From: DASXYG01 sp036502625
GTDB lineage: Bacteria; Actinomycetota; Actinomycetes; Streptosporangiales; Streptosporangiaceae
Direction of reading: 5' to 3'
NCBI GenBank assembly: GCA_036502625.1
Contig: DASXYG010000095.1
Location: 248,001 to 312,000 of the forward strand
DNA: 64,000 nt
Under the pieces are notes generated by a model. That model ran no database searches, was not told the DNA's origin, and saw nothing but the letters and a program-made list of their open reading frames with translations. Shown one piece after another: positions 8,521-16,859 of this stretch; position 1 is the first letter of the stretch; each line of letters begins with the position of its first letter. Position numbers and translations under genes: made by a program.

Positions 8521-10386
8521 TCACCAGGTCAGCGCCACGTCATGGGTGGTGAGCCAGGTGTTGAGCTGGAGCGCCATCTCCAGCCCGAAGCGGTTCCGCT
8601 GGTCGCTGACCTCCCCCAGCGGCTTGTCCAGCACGGCCCGCAGCGGCTCGGGGTCGAGCAGGTTCATCGCGGGCGCGGCGGGGTCGTCGAGCAGCGCGGC
8701 GACCTCGGCGCGCAGCGCCCGTTCGTACTCCGGGTCCTGCGTCGCCGGATACGGGCTCTTCACCCGCTCGGCAACCGAGTCGGGGAGCACGTCACGCGCG
8801 GCGGCGCGCAGCAGGCTCTTCTCCCGCCCGTCGAACGTCTTCATCGCCCACGGCGTGTTGAAGACGTACTCCACGAGCCGGTGGTCGCAGAACGGCACCC
8901 GCACCTCCAGGCCCACCGCCATGCTCATGCGGTCCTTGCGGTCCAGCAGGAGCTGCACGAACCGCGTCAGGTGCAGGTAGCAGACCTCCCGCATGCGCCG
9001 TTCCAGGCCGGTCTCCCCGGGCAGCCGCGGCACCTCCGCGATCGCCTCGGCGTAGCGCTGCCGCCGGTAGCCGTCGAGGTCCAGCTTGGCCTCCAGCGCC
9101 GGCGACACCACGCCGCCGTTCGCCCGCCCCCGCAGGCCCTGCATCATCCACGGGAACGTGTCGGCGCGGATCGCCTCCGGGTCGTGGAACCAGCGGTAGC
9201 CGCCGAACACCTCGTCCGCCGACTCGCCCGACAACGCGACCGTCGACCGCTGCCGGATCGACCGGAACAGCAGATACAGCGAGGTGTCCATGTCGCCCAT
9301 GCCGACGGGCAGGTCGCGCGCGTGCAGCACGGCCTCGCGCAGCCCCGGCGCCAGCAGCTCCGCCGGGCTGAGCACGATGTCCTGGTGCTCGGGCCCCACG
9401 TGCGCCACGAGGTCGTGGACGTACGGCGCGTCCGGGGTCTCGCGCATCTCGTCGGCCTGGAACCGGTCCTCCTGGCCCTCGTAGTCGACCGCGAACGACC
9501 TGATCCGCTCGCCGGTGCGCGCCGCGCCCAGCGTGCCGTCCCGCAGCGCGCCCGCCGCCAGCGCCGTCACGATGCTGGAGTCCAGCCCGCCGGACAACAG
9601 CGTGCACAGCGGCACGTCCGAGACGAGCTGCCGGGCCACGATGTCGTCGAGCAGGCCGCGTACGTTCGCGATCGTGGTGTCCAGGTCGTCGGTGTGCTCG
9701 CGCGCCTCGAGCCGCCAGTACTGCCGGGTGTGCAGCCCGCCGCGGCCGACCCGCACGATCGTCCCCGGCCGCACCTCCCGCATGTCGCGGAACACGCCGT
9801 GGCCCGGCGTCTTGGTGAACGACAGGAGCTCGCGCATCCCGTCCAGGTCGATCTCCGCCCGCACACCCGGCGCGGCCAGGATGGCCTTCGGCTCCGACCC
9901 GAACAGCACGCCGTCGCTCGTCTGCCGGTAGTACAGCGGCTTGATGCCCATCCGGTCGCGGACGAGCAGCAGCTCCTGCCGCCGCGCGTCCCACAGCGCG
10001 AACGCGTACATCCCGTTCAGCCGCTCGGCGAACCCGTCCCCCCACTCCAGATACGCGTGCAGCACCACCTCGGTGTCGCTGCGCGTACGGAACCTGTGGC
10101 CGTGCGCCTCCAGCTCGGCGCGCAGCTCGGTGAAGTTGTAGACCTCGCCGCTGTACGTCAGCGCGGCGAGCACCGGCCCGTCGCCGTCGGCCACGGTCAT
10201 CGGCTGCGTACCGCCCTCGATGTCGATCACCGCGAGCCGCCGGTGGCCGAGCGCGACGAAGGTGTCCGACCACAACCCGCCGGCATCCGGCCCGCGGTCG
10301 GCCATCGTCGCGGCCATCGCGGCCGCGCCCGTACGAAGCTCACCCGGATCACGCTCGTAACCGACCCACCCGGCGATACCGCACAT
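8521..10386 (-). CDS. asnB: Asparagine synthetase (glutamine-hydrolysing)
   Basis: A 621-residue class B enzyme that makes asparagine from aspartate, ATP and glutamine. The N-terminal nucleophile Cys2 (MCGIAGWVGYERD) opens the class II glutaminase domain (about 1-200), with RGPDAGG and GEVYNFTELRAELE typical of this family. The C-terminal synthetase domain starts with the PP-loop LLSGGLDSS and carries LSGESADEVFGGYRWF and the conserved KDRMSMAVGLEVRVPF region. It is single and complete. Some AsnB-like proteins amidate natural products, but no biosynthetic partner is present here. It is divergent from the MFS transporter; the 230-bp intergenic region includes a short AT-rich tract and a small ORF. 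Confidence 0.95.
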   Translation of the reverse strand: MCGIAGWVGYERDPGELRTGAAAMAATMADRGPDAGGLWSDTFVALGHRRLAVIDIEGGTQPMTVADGDGPVLAALTYSGEVYNFTELRAELEAHGHRFRTRSDTEVVLHAYLEWGDGFAERLNGMYAFALWDARRQELLLVRDRMGIKPLYYRQTSDGVLFGSEPKAILAAPGVRAEIDLDGMRELLSFTKTPGHGVFRDMREVRPGTIVRVGRGGLHTRQYWRLEAREHTDDLDTTIANVRGLLDDIVARQLVSDVPLCTLLSGGLDSSIVTALAAGALRDGTLGAARTGERIRSFAVDYEGQEDRFQADEMRETPDAPYVHDLVAHVGPEHQDIVLSPAELLAPGLREAVLHARDLPVGMGDMDTSLYLLFRSIRQRSTVALSGESADEVFGGYRWFHDPEAIRADTFPWMMQGLRGRANGGVVSPALEAKLDLDGYRRQRYAEAIAEVPRLPGETGLERRMREVCYLHLTRFVQLLLDRKDRMSMAVGLEVRVPFCDHRLVEYVFNTPWAMKTFDGREKSLLRAAARDVLPDSVAERVKSPYPATQDPEYERALRAEVAALLDDPAAPAMNLLDPEPLRAVLDKPLGEVSDQRNRFGLEMALQLNTWLTTHDVALTW

Positions 10387-10446
10387 ACGCCCGAATCACT
10401 CCTCGCATCGACAACGTCACGACGAGCACAGGCTAAGGAGCTTTAT

Positions 10447-10605
10447 ATGTACAATGCAAGTATTAATCTCCGCGTAATGCGGCCATTCGCGAACTTGACC
10501 TCCGTCCCCCCGCTGAGCCGTCCGGCCGGTTTCGGACCGCTCCAAGATCTATGCGCGCGGGTGCCGTTATGTCACCGTGTCGGCGGAACCATCCGATGCG
10601 CGTGA
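10447..10605 (+). CDS. Possible 52-residue leader peptide upstream of the MFS gene
   Basis: A short ORF (MYNASINLRVMRPF...) with an unusually good ribosome site, AAGGAG, 6 bp before its ATG. The first 40 bp are AT-rich compared with everything around. It stops with TGA at 10603-10605, just before the proposed GTG start of the MFS transporter (10617) and inside the range of its alternative starts (10551, 10596), so translational coupling is possible. No run of a single amino acid points to a classic attenuator, although there are three Asn in the first 16 residues. It could also be chance. Confidence 0.35.
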   Translation: MYNASINLRVMRPFANLTSVPPLSRPAGFGPLQDLCARVPLCHRVGGTIRCA

Positions 10606-10616
10606 GGCGGTGGGCT

Positions 10617-11918
10617 GTGGCGGCGACAGGACCCGGCGGAGCGGTGGTCGGCACGGCGCCCGCGCAACTGCGGCGGGTGGCGCTGGCCAGCGCCATCGGC
10701 ACCACCATCGAGTGGTACGACTACTTCATCTACTCCACGGCCGCGGCGCTGATCTTCGGCCCGCAGTTCTTCGCGTCGACGTCCGCGGCCGGCACACTCG
10801 CCGCGTTCGCCACCCTCGGCGTCGGGCTCGTGGCCCGGCCGGTCGGCGGCGTGCTGTGGGGCCACCTCGGCGACGTCCTCGGGCGCAAGGCCATGCTGAT
10901 CGCTTCGCTGCTGCTCATGGGCGTCGCGACGGTCGGCGTCGGGCTGCTGCCGACGTACACCTCGATCGGCGTGGCCGCGCCGATACTCCTCGTCGCGCTG
11001 CGGCTGCTCCAGGGGCTGAGCGCGGGCGGCGAGTGGGGCGGCGCCGCGCTGATGGCCGTCGAGCACGCGCCGCTCGGCCGCCGCGGCCGCTACGGCGTGT
11101 ACTCCCAGATCGGCGTGCCGATCGGGCTGATCTTCGCGCAGCTCGTCTACTTCGTCGTCGGCAACACCCTCACCGACGCGCAGTTCGCCTCGTGGGGCTG
11201 GCGGCTGCCGTTCTGGATCAGCATCGTGCTGGTCGTCGTCGGGCTGTTCGTCCGGCTGCGCGTCGAGGAGAGCCCGGTGTTCCGCGAGCTGCGGGAGACC
11301 AGCGCGCGCAGCTCGCGGCCGCTGATCGAGGTGTTCCGCAACCGGCCGCGCGAGCTGGCCGTCGCGGCGCTCGGCTTCATCGGCAACACCACGATGGGCT
11401 ACATCATCCTGGCGTACCTCCTGTCGTACGGCACGACCGCGCTGAAGCTGGGCCGCGACCTCATGCTCACGGTGATCATCGTGGGCAGCCTGGTGTGGCT
11501 GGTCAGCGTGGTGGGCGCGGCGCTGTGGTCGGACCGCGTGGGCCGAAAGCGGCCGTACGTCTACGGCTCGATCCTGCTCGTCGTCTGGCCCGTGCCGTTC
11601 TTCCTGCTGCTCGACACCAAGTCGGTGGCGCTGATGCTCATCGCCGTGGCGCTGCTCGGCATCGGGCTCGGGCTGACGTACGGGCCGCAGTCGGCGTGGT
11701 TCAGCGAGCTGTTCGAGGCGCGCTACCGCTACAGCGGCGCGTCGTTCGCGTACGCCATCGGCGCGGTGCTCGGCGGCGGTTTCGCGCCGCTGATCGCCAC
11801 CGCGCTGTTCGACGCGACGAAGACGTCCCTGTCGGTGTCGCTCTACATGGTGGTCCCGGCGCTGATCAGCCTGGTAGCCGTCATTCTGACCCGGGAGACG
11901 TCGCCCGTACGGGCATAA
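10617..11918 (+). CDS. MFS transporter, metabolite:H+ symporter (MHS) family
   Basis: A 12-TM permease of the MHS group (ProP/ShiA/KgtP-like), about 434 residues from the chosen start. The first helix has the hallmark ASAIGTTIEWYDYFIY, followed by LVARPVGGVLWGHLGDVLGRKAML (loop 2-3 MFS motif) and LLQGLSAGGEWGGAALMAVEHAP. All three are diagnostic for proton-coupled uptake of small organic acids or betaines. I chose GTG 10617, which puts GAGG 9 bp upstream and gives a short cytosolic N-terminus; ATG 10551 or 10596 are alternatives that only add residues before TM1. It is divergent from asnB and 7 bp upstream of the GH13 gene, so the last two are likely cotranscribed. The substrate is unknown. 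Confidence 0.88.
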   Translation: MAATGPGGAVVGTAPAQLRRVALASAIGTTIEWYDYFIYSTAAALIFGPQFFASTSAAGTLAAFATLGVGLVARPVGGVLWGHLGDVLGRKAMLIASLLLMGVATVGVGLLPTYTSIGVAAPILLVALRLLQGLSAGGEWGGAALMAVEHAPLGRRGRYGVYSQIGVPIGLIFAQLVYFVVGNTLTDAQFASWGWRLPFWISIVLVVVGLFVRLRVEESPVFRELRETSARSSRPLIEVFRNRPRELAVAALGFIGNTTMGYIILAYLLSYGTTALKLGRDLMLTVIIVGSLVWLVSVVGAALWSDRVGRKRPYVYGSILLVVWPVPFFLLLDTKSVALMLIAVALLGIGLGLTYGPQSAWFSELFEARYRYSGASFAYAIGAVLGGGFAPLIATALFDATKTSLSVSLYMVVPALISLVAVILTRETSPVRA

Positions 11919-11925
11919 TCGCGGG

Positions 11926-13248
11926 ATGGCCTGGAGCGACTACGCGATCTTCTGGCACGTCTATCCGCTGGGGTTCACCGGCGCGCCGGTGCACGAGGGC
12001 GCGCCGGAGGGCGCGCCGGTCCACCGGCTGCGCCGGCTGATCGGCTGGCTCGACTACGCCGTCGAGCTCGGCTGCTCCGGGCTGCTGCTCGGCCCGATCT
12101 TCGCGTCCGAGACGCACGGCTACGACACCGTCGACTACTACCGCATCGACCCGCGCCTCGGCGACGACGGCGACTTCGCCGACCTGGTCGCGGCGGCGCG
12201 CGAACGCGGCCTGCGGATCGTGCTCGACGGCGTGTTCAACCACGTCGGGCGGGGGTTCCCGCGGTTCGCCGAGGCGGAGGCGGGCGGGCCGGGGTCCGCG
12301 GCGGCCTCCTGGTTCCGTCCGGACGTGGCCGCCGACGGCACCGTGACGTACGCCGCGTTCGAGGGCCACGACGGGCTCGTCGCGCTCAACCACGAGTCGC
12401 CCGAGGTGGCGGCGTTCGTGTCCGGCGTGATGGCGTACTGGCTGGACCGCGGCGCGTCCGGCTGGCGGCTGGACGCGGCGTACGCCGTGCCGCCGGCGTT
12501 CTGGCGCGCGACGCTGCCGGGCGTCCGCGAGAGCCACCCGGACGCCTGGTTTCTCGGCGAGATGATCCACGGCGACTACGCGGGATACGCGCAGGCGGCG
12601 GGGCTCGACGCGATCACCGCGTACGAGCTGTGGAAGGCCGTGTGGAGCTCGCTCAACGACGGCAACTTCTACGAGCTCGCGTGGGCGCTCGGGCGCCACG
12701 ACGCGATGCTCGACGGCACCACGCCGCAGACGTTCGTCGGCAACCACGACGTGACGCGCCTGGCCACCCGCATTGAGGACACCCGCCACCTCGGCCACGC
12801 GCTGGCCGTGCTGTGCACCGTCGGCGGTGTGCCGAGCGTCTACTACGGCGACGAGCAGGCGTTCCGCGGCGTGAAGGAGGACCGCGCGGGCGGCGACGAC
12901 GCCGTACGCCCGGCGTTCCCCGACGCGCCGTCCGGGCTCGCGCCGGACGGGTGGCCGACCTACCGCCTGCACCAGCGGCTGATCGGCTTCCGCCGCCGCC
13001 ACCCGTGGCTGGTCCGCGCGCGGACGGAGGCGGTCCACCTGACGAACCGCGCCATGGCGCTGCGGTCGGTGGCCGCCGAGGCGGACACGCAGGTCATCAC
13101 GGTGCTGAACGTGGGCGACGAGGCGTACCGCTTCCCGGTCGAGGCGCGCGAGATCGCCCTCGCGGAATGCGGCGACCCGGCCACGGACCCGGCCGACCCG
13201 CTGCTGGTGCCCGCGCACGGCTGGGCCGTCCTGACCGCCAAGCCGTAA
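11926..13248 (+). CDS. Glycoside hydrolase family 13 protein (alpha-amylase type, short)
   Basis: A 440-residue (beta/alpha)8 glycosidase. GH13 conserved regions are visible in order: DGVFNHVGRGFPRF (region I), GWRLDAAYAV with the nucleophile Asp183 (region II), FLGEMIHGDY with the acid/base Glu (region III) and FVGNHDVTR with the transition-state Asp (region IV). A short C-terminal beta domain ends the protein. There is no signal peptide, so the enzyme is cytosolic and acts on imported oligosaccharides or an intracellular glucan. It is smaller than typical alpha-amylases and resembles the 'alpha-amylase family protein' group of actinobacteria. It begins 7 bp after the MFS gene stop. The exact substrate is not known. 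Confidence 0.92.
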   Translation: MAWSDYAIFWHVYPLGFTGAPVHEGAPEGAPVHRLRRLIGWLDYAVELGCSGLLLGPIFASETHGYDTVDYYRIDPRLGDDGDFADLVAAARERGLRIVLDGVFNHVGRGFPRFAEAEAGGPGSAAASWFRPDVAADGTVTYAAFEGHDGLVALNHESPEVAAFVSGVMAYWLDRGASGWRLDAAYAVPPAFWRATLPGVRESHPDAWFLGEMIHGDYAGYAQAAGLDAITAYELWKAVWSSLNDGNFYELAWALGRHDAMLDGTTPQTFVGNHDVTRLATRIEDTRHLGHALAVLCTVGGVPSVYYGDEQAFRGVKEDRAGGDDAVRPAFPDAPSGLAPDGWPTYRLHQRLIGFRRRHPWLVRARTEAVHLTNRAMALRSVAAEADTQVITVLNVGDEAYRFPVEAREIALAECGDPATDPADPLLVPAHGWAVLTAKP

Positions 13249-13304
13249 CCCTCCTCTCCGCCGCGGCCCTGCGGTCGTACGGCCGAAGATATCCGCTTGC
13301 GTTT

Positions 13305-13324
13305 ATATACACCTAGGATAATAT
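13305..13324. promoter_or_regulatory. Palindromic element over the promoter and start codon of the ArsR gene
   Basis: ATAT-N4-CTAG-N4-ATAT is symmetric at both outer arms and at the centre, lies in an AT-rich tract and runs into the ATG at 13323. No ribosome binding site precedes that ATG, so the mRNA is probably leaderless or nearly so. The element would then be an autoregulatory operator covering the -10 region. Confidence 0.5.
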
Positions 13325-13655
13325 GTCGGTCGTGGACATGTTCACGGTGGTCGCCGACCCCACCCGCCGCGCCCTGCTCGACCTGCTGAGCGCGGGCGAG
13401 CGCTCGGCCGGCGAGCTGGTCATCGCGATGCCGCGGCTGACCCAGCCCGCCGTGTCGCGCCATCTGCGCGTGCTGCGCGAGGCCGGCCTGGTCGTCGTCC
13501 GGCCCGACGGCCAGCGCCGCGTCTACGCGCTGCATGCCGAGGGGCTGGTGGAGATCGACGAATGGATCGCCCGCTACCGCCGCTACTGGCCGCGCCACCT
13601 GAGCGCGCTGGAGGAGCACCTCGAGCGCCGGAACGACAAGAAAGGTCCGACATGA
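13323..13655 (+). CDS. ArsR-family winged-helix repressor
   Basis: A 110-residue SmtB/ArsR-type regulator: FTVVADPTRRALLDLLSAGERSAGEL opens the wHTH, and the recognition helix region is LTQPAVSRHLRVLREAGLVVV. It lacks the CxC metal motif of ArsR and has no His/Asp C-terminal set like SmtB. This fits the large metal-independent group that is paired with SRPBCC proteins. The next gene starts inside its stop codon (ATGA, 4-bp overlap), giving the very common ArsR-SRPBCC operon. It is likely autoregulated through the palindrome over its start. Confidence 0.93.
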   Translation: MSVVDMFTVVADPTRRALLDLLSAGERSAGELVIAMPRLTQPAVSRHLRVLREAGLVVVRPDGQRRVYALHAEGLVEIDEWIARYRRYWPRHLSALEEHLERRNDKKGPT

Positions 13656-14173
13656 CCGAGAACGGCGCCCCGCTGGGCGAGCTGACGATCGACGGCGAGG
13701 TGGCGACGCTGACGTACCACCGCCGCCTGCCGTACCCCATCGCCGACGTCTGGGCGGCGATCACCGAGCCTGAGCAGCGCGCGGACTGGTTCGGCGCGAC
13801 CGCGATCGAGCCGCGGGCGGGCGGCGCGATCACCATGCTCCCCGACGACCCGCCCGCCGCCGATGACGCGAAGCGGATGACCGGCCGCATCCTCGTCTGG
13901 GACCCGCCGCACGTCTTCGAGCACGAATGGCGCCAGCGCATCATCGGCGACGGCGTCGTCCGCTACGAACTGGCCGAAGACGGCGGCGCCACCCTGCTCA
14001 CCTTCGTCCACCGCGGCCTCAGCGTCCCCAACGCCAAGGGCTTCGCCCCCGGGGAGCACGCCTTCCTCGACCGCCTCGACGCCCATCTCGGCAGCCGCCC
14101 CCTCCCGGGTTGGTCCGAGCGTTACGCCGAGCTCACCCCGTCCTACCCGCCGATGCACGACACTGTCCGCTAA
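13652..14173 (+). CDS. SRPBCC/AHSA1-family protein
   Basis: A 173-residue START-like hydrophobic-pocket protein. Diagnostic tracts are LPYPIADVWAAITEPEQRADWFGA near the N-terminus, a beta-sheet core and the long C-terminal helix (HAFLDRLDAHL...). The ATG overlaps the ArsR stop by 4 bp, so translation is coupled. AHSA1-like proteins of this kind bind small hydrophobic ligands; the coupled ArsR may respond to the same ligand. No catalytic residues can be assigned. Confidence 0.9.
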   Translation: MTENGAPLGELTIDGEVATLTYHRRLPYPIADVWAAITEPEQRADWFGATAIEPRAGGAITMLPDDPPAADDAKRMTGRILVWDPPHVFEHEWRQRIIGDGVVRYELAEDGGATLLTFVHRGLSVPNAKGFAPGEHAFLDRLDAHLGSRPLPGWSERYAELTPSYPPMHDTVR

Positions 14174-14202
14174 GTAGCGCCACACGATCGGGAGGCGGCC
14201 CC

Positions 14203-15384
14203 ATGCGGGAGGACCCTACGCGCCGGTGGCTACTCGGCGCCGCGCTGCTCGGCGGCGGCGCGCTGGCGGCCGGCTGCGGCCCGGCGGCGGCCGCGTCGCC
14301 GGTGCGCGGGCGGAAGGTGCTGTGGCGGCAGCCGTTCCCGTTCGCGGGCGGCGCCGACGACTCCTTCGGCCTGAAACTGGTCACCGCCGCCCCGGGCCTC
14401 GTCCTCGCCGGCCACGGCGGAAACCTCTACGCCTTCGACCCGTCCACCGGCAAGCCCCGCTGGAACTCGCCCAACGGCCCATACGACTCGACAGGCACCG
14501 TCCGCGCCCCGGCCGCCATCGCGGGGCCGGTGGTCCTCACCCTCCGCACCACCCAGCAGAGCTCCACCCTCTTCGCCCTCAACGCCACAACCGGCCGCCC
14601 CCTCTGGCAAGCCACCGGCGCCCCCGACTCCCTACCCGCAGCCCCGGGCGCCACCGCAGGCGGGGGCTCCGGCGGGAATGGCGGCACGGGCTCGGGCGGG
14701 GGCGCGGGCAGCCTCGTCTTCTTTGCCGCCGACGGCCACCTGAACGCCTACGACACCCGCACCGGCCACATCCGCTGGCGCCACCGCGCCACCGGCCCGT
14801 CCACCGTACGACCGGTCGCCTCCGGGCCCACGGTCTACGCCACCGACGGCACCCACCTCACCGCGCTGCACGCCGCCAACGGCCACATCCTCTGGCGCCG
14901 CCCCCTAGGCCCCGCCCAAGTGCTAGCCGCCCCCACGGCGCTCTACACCCTGACCGACCGCCTAACCGTCCTCGACCCCCACACCGGCCACACCCGCCGC
15001 GAAAGCCACCCACTCGACGTCCTCCGCAAGGGCGCCCGCGACACCACCCTCGCCAACAACACCCTCTACCTGGCCAACACCGGCGGCGAACCCCCATACC
15101 TCTGGGCACTAGACGCCACCACAGGCCACACTCGCTGGACCTTCACCGCCGCCAAGGCCATCCAAGGCCCCGCCACCGCCACCCCCACCACCGTCTACAC
15201 AGGCGACAGCTCCGGCAAGCTCTACGCCCTAGACGCAAAGACCGGCCACCCCCACTGGACACTGGACACCGCCAAGGCCCCCGTCAACGCCCCCACAGCC
15301 ACCGCCACAACCGTCTACGCGATAATCGCCTCCGCCCCTGACGCCCCCGACCCCACCGACCACCTCTACGCCCTCCAGGCCTGA
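14203..15384 (+). CDS. PQQ-binding-like beta-propeller lipoprotein
   Basis: A 393-residue exported lipoprotein. The N-terminus has an arginine pair followed by a hydrophobic stretch and a lipobox (RRWLLGAALLGGGALAAGC), so the Cys would be lipidated after Sec or Tat export. The rest is a string of PQQ/BamB-like beta-propeller repeats: LYAFDPSTGKPRWNS, LFALNATTGRPLWQA, LNAYDTRTGHIRWRH, LTALHAANGHILWRR, LWALDATTGHTRWTF and LYALDAKTGHPHWTL. A Gly/Ser-rich loop interrupts the second and third blades. GGAGGCGG lies 5 bp before the ATG. The coding strand is markedly C-rich at third positions. Likely an extracytoplasmic scaffold or sensor; there is no evidence that PQQ is bound. Confidence 0.9.
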   Translation: MREDPTRRWLLGAALLGGGALAAGCGPAAAASPVRGRKVLWRQPFPFAGGADDSFGLKLVTAAPGLVLAGHGGNLYAFDPSTGKPRWNSPNGPYDSTGTVRAPAAIAGPVVLTLRTTQQSSTLFALNATTGRPLWQATGAPDSLPAAPGATAGGGSGGNGGTGSGGGAGSLVFFAADGHLNAYDTRTGHIRWRHRATGPSTVRPVASGPTVYATDGTHLTALHAANGHILWRRPLGPAQVLAAPTALYTLTDRLTVLDPHTGHTRRESHPLDVLRKGARDTTLANNTLYLANTGGEPPYLWALDATTGHTRWTFTAAKAIQGPATATPTTVYTGDSSGKLYALDAKTGHPHWTLDTAKAPVNAPTATATTVYAIIASAPDAPDPTDHLYALQA

Positions 15385-15578
15385 CGAGCCCAGGCCAGCA
15401 CCCAAGCATGCGGCCGGAGACCCGCACGGCCACCGACCCGACGTACCCGGGCCACCGCCCGCGCCCCCAGTCCGCGATGCGCCCGGGGCCCCGGCCGCGC
15501 CGAACCGGCAACGTGCCCGACCGCAGCCCTAACGTGCGCGGATCGACGGCCGGGCGTCGTATCGGCGATGTGGCCGGG

Positions 15579-16859
15579 TCAGGGGTCGAGTACCTGGTCG
15601 GCGATGTGCTCGGCGATGGCCATTGATGACGTGGCGGCTGGTGACGGGGCGTTGCGGACCACCGTTACCGGGCCGCGCCTGTTGATGCGGAAATCGTCGA
15701 CCAAGGAACCGTCGGCGTCCACCGCCTGCGCGCGCACCCCCGCCGGGGCGGCCACCACGTCGCCCGGCGTCAGCTCGGGCACGTAGCGGCGGGCCTGCGC
15801 GATGAACGCCGCCTTCACCAGGGAGCCGTACATCTCGCGCACCCCGGCGCGCCAATGCCGGGCCGCGAGGCGGCGGGAACCCGGCCAGGTCAGCGTCTCC
15901 CAGAGGTCGCGGGCGCGGATGTCGCCCCAGCGGTAGCCCTCGCGCGACAGCGCCGTCACCGCGTTCGGCCCGATGTCCACACCGCCGCCCACCCGGCGGG
16001 TGAAGTGCACGCCGAGGAACGGGTAGCGCGGATCGGGCACCGGATAGATCAGCCCGCGCACCAGGTCGTCACGCTCCGCCCGCAGCCGGTAGTACTCCCC
16101 CCGGAACGGCACGATCGCCGGCCCCGCCGTATCCCCGGCAAGCCGCCCCAGCCGGTCCGCATGCAGCCCGCCGCACACAACGAGCCGGTCGAACTCCAAC
16201 ACCGTCACCTGCCCGCCAGCCGCATCCCTCGCGGCGCTCCCAGGCCCGTCGGCAACCTCTCGCGCGACGCCCTCGGCCCCGCCGGTCGCGTCCCGGGTTA
16301 CGCATCCGATCCGTACGCGGTCGCCCCGGGTGCTCACCTGGGTGACCTCCATGCCCAGGCGCACTCGGCCGCCGGCGCGCATCACGTCGGCGGCGAATGC
16401 CTGGGCGACCCTTGTGAAGTCGGTGATCGCGGTGTGGGGGGAGTGCAGGGCGGCGACGCCCTCGGCGTGGGGCTCGATTTCGCGGAGGGCTGCGGCGTTG
16501 AGCCAGGTGAGGTCGGGGACGGCGTTCTCGGTGGCCTTGCGCTCGATCTCGCGCAGGCCGGGCACCTCATCTGCGGTGGCGGCGACTACCAGCTTGCCGC
16601 ACTCGTTGTACGGCAGGCCGTGGTCGGTGCAGTAGTCGCGCAGCAGGCCCATGCCGCGGCGGCACAACCGCGCCTTCAGGGAGCCGGGCGTGTAGTAGAG
16701 GCCCGCGTGGACGACGCCGCTGTTATGGCCGGTCTGGTGCGCGGCCACCCGGTCCTCTTTGTCCACCACGGTGATCTCGGCGCCCGGCAGGCGGAGGCCG
16801 AGCTCGCGGGCGACCGCGAGGCCCACGATGCCCGCCCCGATGACCCCGACGCGCGTCAC
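15579..16859 (-). CDS. lhgO: L-2-hydroxyglutarate oxidase
   Basis: A 426-residue DAO-family flavoprotein that oxidises L-2-hydroxyglutarate to 2-oxoglutarate. The N-terminal FAD motif GVIGAGIVGLAVARELGLR is followed by the LhgO-typical AAHQTGHNSGVVHAGLYYTPGS (residues about 42-63). VDIGPNAVTALSREGYRW and the C-terminal NAPSPAATSSMAIAEHIAD are also characteristic. The GTG start at 16859 overlaps the stop of the upstream amidohydrolase gene by 4 bp (GTGA), so the two form an operon. A roughly 25-residue Ala/Gly-rich insertion (TGGAEGVAREVADGPGSAARDAAGG in two parts) sits mid-protein. The enzyme often acts in lysine/glutarate catabolism or metabolite repair; here it is in a catabolic setting. 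Confidence 0.93.
   Translation of the reverse strand: MTRVGVIGAGIVGLAVARELGLRLPGAEITVVDKEDRVAAHQTGHNSGVVHAGLYYTPGSLKARLCRRGMGLLRDYCTDHGLPYNECGKLVVAATADEVPGLREIERKATENAVPDLTWLNAAALREIEPHAEGVAALHSPHTAITDFTRVAQAFAADVMRAGGRVRLGMEVTQVSTRGDRVRIGCVTRDATGGAEGVAREVADGPGSAARDAAGGQVTVLEFDRLVVCGGLHADRLGRLAGDTAGPAIVPFRGEYYRLRAERDDLVRGLIYPVPDPRYPFLGVHFTRRVGGGVDIGPNAVTALSREGYRWGDIRARDLWETLTWPGSRRLAARHWRAGVREMYGSLVKAAFIAQARRYVPELTPGDVVAAPAGVRAQAVDADGSLVDDFRINRRGPVTVVRNAPSPAATSSMAIAEHIADQVLDP

Noticed and set aside
7303..10605. A 1,100-residue frame on the plus strand across amine oxidase and asnB
   Set aside because: Overlaps two well-supported genes in other frames. Only its last 52 codons, with their own ribosome site, are kept as a possible small ORF.
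1..13248. Secondary-metabolite biosynthetic cluster
   Set aside because: An AfsR-type regulator, oxygenases, AsnB and a transporter occur together, but there is no PKS, NRPS, terpene synthase or RiPP core; strands alternate and the genes look metabolic.
15385..15578. A terminator or gene in the convergent gap between the beta-propeller and lhgO genes
   Set aside because: Only a short self-complementary CCGGGGCCCCGG is present, too weak to call; no ORF with a ribosome site was found.
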